From Schumannella luteola (GTDB lineage: Bacteria; Actinomycetota; Actinomycetes; Actinomycetales; Microbacteriaceae), in assembly GCF_013408685.1 (NCBI RefSeq), contig NZ_JACBZY010000001.1, positions 3,348,001 to 3,412,000 on the forward strand: a stretch of 64,000 bases of DNA, written 5' to 3'. The translations under genes and the position numbers were made by a program. Below, in pieces: positions 60,987 through 64,000 of the stretch. Numbering within the stretch: the stretch's first letter is position 1; each line of letters opens with the position of its first letter. The notes under the pieces are model-generated. The model did no database searches and was not told the origin of the DNA. It saw only the letters and a program-made list of their open reading frames with translations.

Positions 60987-61588
60987 CCCGCGTGCGCGCC
61001 GAGGGCACGGGAGTGCGCATCGACTTCGCCGAGGGCGAGGCGGGCATCCTGGGCGGTCTCGCCGAGCAGCTGGCCGAGATCGTCGAAGACGAGAGCGATC
61101 CGGTGCGCGGGCGGATGCTGCCCTCCGCCTATCCGCACGACGCGGAGGCGGATGCGGAGTTCCGCCGCTGGACGACGAGTGATCTCGTCGACCGCAAGAG
61201 CGCCGCGGCGCGGAGCATGGCCGCGCGGCTGGGTGCGGGCGACGGCGTCGACGCCGGGCGCGCCGACCTGAGCCTCGAGAGCGACGCGACGAGCGTGCTG
61301 CTCGATCCCGACGCGGCGGACGGCTGGGCGCGCACGCTCACCGATCTGCGCACCGCACTCGCGTCGCGACTCGGCATCGAGTCGGACGACGACGAGGTGC
61401 CGAACTCGACGCCGGGCGCCGTCTACGAGTGGCTCGGCCAGCTGCAGTGGACGCTCATCGAGGCCCTCGACGAACTGGACGGCATCGCGCCGACCGAGAT
61501 CGCGCTGCCCGACGGGATCGAGCACGATGACGAGGGCGACGCGCCCGTCGACGAGGGCGACGACGCCCCGAGCGGAGGATCCCGATGA
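60983..61588 (+). CDS. DUF2017-family protein
   Basis: A 201-residue acidic protein of a family found beside clpS in actinobacteria: GTGVRIDFAEGEAGILGGLAEQLAEIVEDE, LLDPDAADGWARTLTDLRTALASRLG, and YEWLGQLQWTLIEALD. It ends in an Asp/Glu-rich tail. Coupled by 4-bp overlaps on both sides, so clpS, DUF2017 and the zincin are one operon. Function unknown. Confidence 0.9.
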   Translation: MTRVRAEGTGVRIDFAEGEAGILGGLAEQLAEIVEDESDPVRGRMLPSAYPHDAEADAEFRRWTTSDLVDRKSAAARSMAARLGAGDGVDAGRADLSLESDATSVLLDPDAADGWARTLTDLRTALASRLGIESDDDEVPNSTPGAVYEWLGQLQWTLIEALDELDGIAPTEIALPDGIEHDDEGDAPVDEGDDAPSGGSR

Positions 61589-61938
61589 CGCTGGAGCTGA
61601 CGGCCGAGGAGTTCGAGACGATCGTCATCGACGAGCTGGATGCGCTGCCCGACGAGATGGTCGACGGCCTCGAGAACGTGGTCTTCGTCACGGAGGACCG
61701 GCCGGAGGACGGCTCGCTCGACCTGCTGGGGCTCTACGAGGGCACGGCGCTCACCGAGCGCGACGTCTACGGCTTCGGCGAGCTGCCCGACCGCATCGTG
61801 CTCTACCGCGAGCCGCTGCTCGCGATCAGCGAGACCGAGGACGAGCTGCGTGATGAGATCCACGTGACTCTCGTGCACGAGATCGCGCACTACTACGGCA
61901 TCGACGACGACGAGCTGCACCGGCTGGGCTGGGCCTGA
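61585..61938 (+). CDS. Metallopeptidase-like zincin (COG3824 family)
   Basis: A 117-residue acidic protein with the HExxH zinc motif HEIAHYYGIDDDELHRLGW. The N-terminal half (LTAEEFETIVIDELDALPDEMVDGLENVVFVTEDRP) is the family's conserved part. Small intracellular predicted metallopeptidases of this kind are usual next to clpS/DUF2017; the substrate is unknown. Confidence 0.93.
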   Translation: MTLELTAEEFETIVIDELDALPDEMVDGLENVVFVTEDRPEDGSLDLLGLYEGTALTERDVYGFGELPDRIVLYREPLLAISETEDELRDEIHVTLVHEIAHYYGIDDDELHRLGWA

Positions 61939-61985
61939 CGGATCGGGCTCAGCCCAGCCGGACGCGGTCCGGCCGGTGAGACGAC

Positions 61986-63671
61986 TCAGCCGGAGACGCG
62001 GATCCAGGCGGTCGTCGCCGGCGGCAGCTCCGCACTGAATAACGCCTCGCTCGAGAGCAGCAGCTCCCCTTCGGGCAGCGGGATGCTCGTCTCGCCCAGG
62101 TTCGTCACGACCAGCCAGCTGCCGGGACGGCGGAAGGCGAGCACCGCATCCGGGTCGCCGAGCTCGACCCAGTCGAGGGTCTCGTCGCCCTGCAGCTGAC
62201 GCCGCAGCGCGAGGGCGCTGCGGTAGAGCTCGAGCGTCGATCCGGGCACGCCCGCCTCGGCCTCGACCGAGCTCGCGCCGAACCAGGCCGGCTGCGGCAG
62301 GTGAGCGCCGGCGGAGCCGAAGCCGAACGACGGGCCGCTGATCGTCCACGGGATCGGCACCCGGCATCCGTCGCGGCCGATCTCGCCGCCGTTCGTGCGG
62401 AAGAAGGTCGGATCCTGACGCTGATCGGCGGGGATGTCGGCGACCTCGTGCAGGCCCAGCTCCTCGCCCTCGTAGAGATAGGCCGAGCCGGGCAGGCCGA
62501 GCAGCAGCAGGGTCGCGGCGCGGGCCCTGCGCAGTCCGCCGAGCGCGTCGAGCGGCGGCTCCTCCCCACCGGAGAGCAGCCAGGCGGTGCCGCCCTTGAG
62601 GGTGTCGGCGCCCTCGCCGGTGCCGCGCGGCGGCAGGCCGTAGCGGGTCGCGTGGCGCACGACGTCGTGGTTCGAGAGCACCCAGGTGCTGCTGGATCCG
62701 CTCGACGCCGACTGCGCGAGGTTGAAGGAGATGATCTGCCGGAACTGGTCCGCGTCGAAGTCGGCCTCGAGCAGGTCGAAGTTGAAGGCCTGGCCGAGCG
62801 CCGTCGCGTAGCGGGCACGCCGGGATGCCGGCACCCAGGCCTCGGCGACGGCGATGCGCGGCGGCGTGTACTCGGCGAAGACGCGGCGCCAGTCGGCGTA
62901 GATCTCCTCGAGCTCGTCGCGATCCCAGAGGGCGTGGCTGCCGTCTTCGCGCTTCGCGATCTCGGCCAGCTCGGCGGCGCTCGGCAGCACCGGCGGCAGA
63001 TCCTTCGCGAGGCCGTGCGCGACGTCCACCCGGAAGCCGTCGACGCCGCGGTCGCTCCAGAAGCGCAGCGTCGTGAGGAAGTCCTCGCGCACCTCCGGCA
63101 GCGCCCAGTTCAGGTCGGGCTGCTCGGTGGCGAAGATGTGCAGGTACCACTGGCCGTCGCCGACCGGCTCCCACGCGGATCCGCCGAACACCGACTGCCA
63201 GTCCGAGGGCGGCACCTCGCCGTTCTCGCCGAGTCCGTCGCGGAAGACGTAGCGCGAGCGGGCGTGCGAGCCCTTCGGCGAGGCGAGGGCCTCCTGGAAC
63301 CAGACGTGCCGGTTCGAGCTGTGGTTCGGCACGATGTCGACGATCACGCGGATGCCGGCGCCGTGCAGCGCCACGACCATCGCGTCGAAGTCGGCGAGGG
63401 TCCCCAGGCGCGGGTCGACGTCGCGGTAGTCGTCGACGTCGTAGCCGCCGTCGGCGAGCGCCGAGGGGTAGAACGGGCTCAGCCAGACCGCGTCCACGCC
63501 GAGGTCGCGCAGGTAGCTCACGCGACTCGTGACGCCCGGCAGGTCGCCGATCCCGTCGCCGTCGGCGTCCGCGAAGCTGCGCGGATACACCTGATAGACG
63601 ACGGCCTGACGCCACCAGTCGGGGTCGAGGCCGAGCGGAGCGGCGTCGGATCGGGTGTCGGGCTGGGCCAT
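61986..63671 (-). CDS. Alpha-glucosidase, glycoside hydrolase family 13
   Basis: A 561-residue GH13 enzyme of the oligo-1,6-/alpha-glucosidase subfamily. Conserved regions: VIVDIVPNHSSNRHVWF (region I), DGFRVDVAHGLAKDL with the nucleophile Asp (II), IAVAEAWVPA with the acid Glu (III) and VLSNHDVVRHATRYG (IV). The opening WWRQAVVYQVYPRSFADADGDGIGDL is typical. Cytoplasmic, acting on imported maltodextrins or isomalto-oligosaccharides. A LacI-type operator lies upstream. Confidence 0.95.
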   Translation of the reverse strand: MAQPDTRSDAAPLGLDPDWWRQAVVYQVYPRSFADADGDGIGDLPGVTSRVSYLRDLGVDAVWLSPFYPSALADGGYDVDDYRDVDPRLGTLADFDAMVVALHGAGIRVIVDIVPNHSSNRHVWFQEALASPKGSHARSRYVFRDGLGENGEVPPSDWQSVFGGSAWEPVGDGQWYLHIFATEQPDLNWALPEVREDFLTTLRFWSDRGVDGFRVDVAHGLAKDLPPVLPSAAELAEIAKREDGSHALWDRDELEEIYADWRRVFAEYTPPRIAVAEAWVPASRRARYATALGQAFNFDLLEADFDADQFRQIISFNLAQSASSGSSSTWVLSNHDVVRHATRYGLPPRGTGEGADTLKGGTAWLLSGGEEPPLDALGGLRRARAATLLLLGLPGSAYLYEGEELGLHEVADIPADQRQDPTFFRTNGGEIGRDGCRVPIPWTISGPSFGFGSAGAHLPQPAWFGASSVEAEAGVPGSTLELYRSALALRRQLQGDETLDWVELGDPDAVLAFRRPGSWLVVTNLGETSIPLPEGELLLSSEALFSAELPPATTAWIRVSG

Positions 63672-63760
63672 GCGGCATCCTCTCGTGCGGGGTCACGTCA
63701 TCGTGTGGTCACGCGGCCCTTCCACCCTGCCGCATCGGGGCGGGATCGCGCACGGCCGCG

Positions 63761-63775
63761 CCGAAATCGTTTCGG
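63761..63775 (-). promoter_or_regulatory. LacI-type operator upstream of the alpha-glucosidase
   Basis: CCGAAA-TCG-TTTCGG, about 90 bp before the start codon. CGAAA...TTTCG palindromes are typical sites of actinobacterial LacI-family sugar repressors. The regulator is not in the window. Confidence 0.7.
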
Positions 63776-63822
63776 ATGCGGCGGGCATGCTCAGCTCAGC
63801 ACGGGTGCCGGCCGCGGATGGG

Positions 63823-64000
63823 TCAGCGCACGACCGGCGGGTAGCCGCCGACGATCACCAGATCGGCGAGCTCGCGCGGTCGCTCCCGCGCGGCGAACGC
63901 CTCCTCCTGACGCGCCCAGCGCTCCCAGTGCGGGGCATAGGTCTCCCCGTCGCGCCCGATCGCCCGACGCCGGCGCTCGGCGTCGTCGAGGTCGATCCAG
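63823..64000 (-). CDS. C-terminal end of a uridine-kinase-like P-loop protein (runs off the window)
   Basis: The last 59 residues are visible (WIDLDDAERRRRAIGRDG, ETYAPHWERWARQEEAFAAR, then ERPRELADLVIVGGYPPVVR). The R-D-G-E-x-Y-x-P-H-W-E-R-W pattern is typical of the C-terminus of actinobacterial uridine kinase-like/nucleoside kinase P-loop proteins. The nucleotide-binding part is outside the window, so this is a tentative call. Confidence 0.6.
   Translation of the reverse strand, partial: WIDLDDAERRRRAIGRDGETYAPHWERWARQEEAFAARERPRELADLVIVGGYPPVVR

Overview
The window is GC-rich DNA (visibly about 70% G+C) from an actinobacterium, most likely a member of the Microbacteriaceae. The signs are the ClpP1-ClpP2-ClpX set, the orn / tRNA-His / clpS / DUF2017 / zincin gene order, a WGG-type truncated hemoglobin, DUF6230/DUF6114 proteins, and many genes whose start codon lies 6-7 nt after a TANNNT -10 hexamer (leaderless transcripts). 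I cannot name a genus from the sequence alone. No rRNA, CRISPR array, prophage or recognisable IS transposase was seen. Four tRNAs are present: Pro(TGG), Gly(TCC), Arg(TCT) and His(GTG).

Layout. 1-6.6 kb: the start of a flavin monooxygenase, a benzoate-type transporter, and an operon of an amidohydrolase with a polar amino-acid ABC importer. 6.7-12.5 kb: clpX and clpP1P2 enclose a YcnI/CopC copper-handling cluster and a deazaflavin-type reductase. 12.7-18.6 kb: two unknown genes, an acyltransferase-3/SGNH protein, a DUF1697 protein, trigger factor and tRNA-Pro. 18.6-25 kb: a cupin, tRNA-Gly followed by an atypical (probably acquired) membrane-protein gene, a LysE exporter, a MarR/glyoxalase pair, several small genes and a DUF2510 gene with a long leader. 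25-32.7 kb: a two-component system, dps, a second amidohydrolase, a PaiB-like flavoprotein, an Nei glycosylase, rpiB and a membrane-anchored protein. 32.7-39 kb: pepN, then an AbiEi/DUF559 nuclease gene embedded in a cluster of short inverted repeats, then mscS-glbO. 39-46.5 kb: an HxlR/NmrA pair, an FAD dehydrogenase, a thioesterase, and a TetR-controlled DUF6230-DUF6114-secreted-protein operon. 46.5-60 kb: a thioesterase, ettA, a lipoprotein, an SSB paralogue, a GH3 lipoprotein, msrA, an aldo/keto reductase, an SDR, tRNA-Arg, and a MarR-MFS pair. 60-64 kb: orn, tRNA-His, clpS, DUF2017, a zincin, an alpha-glucosidase with a LacI-type operator, and the end of a kinase-like gene.

Most unusual feature: four inverted-repeat cassettes (68 nt each with flanks) in which TACTG and CAGTA enclose exactly the same length (58 nt outer edge to outer edge) while the interiors differ. 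Three flank or overlap the DUF559 nuclease gene (35445-36699) and one lies 17 kb away at 18794-18861. Isolated copies of the same motif lie in and around the nuclease gene. This fixed-length, variable-interior design matches nothing I recognise.

Other notable points: the clpS start codon shares the last A of the tRNA-His CCA end, with a terminator-like hairpin inside the coding region; the stop-codon regions of tig and msrA are tandemly duplicated; and the TetR/DUF6230/DUF6114 locus is conserved in actinobacteria but of unknown function.
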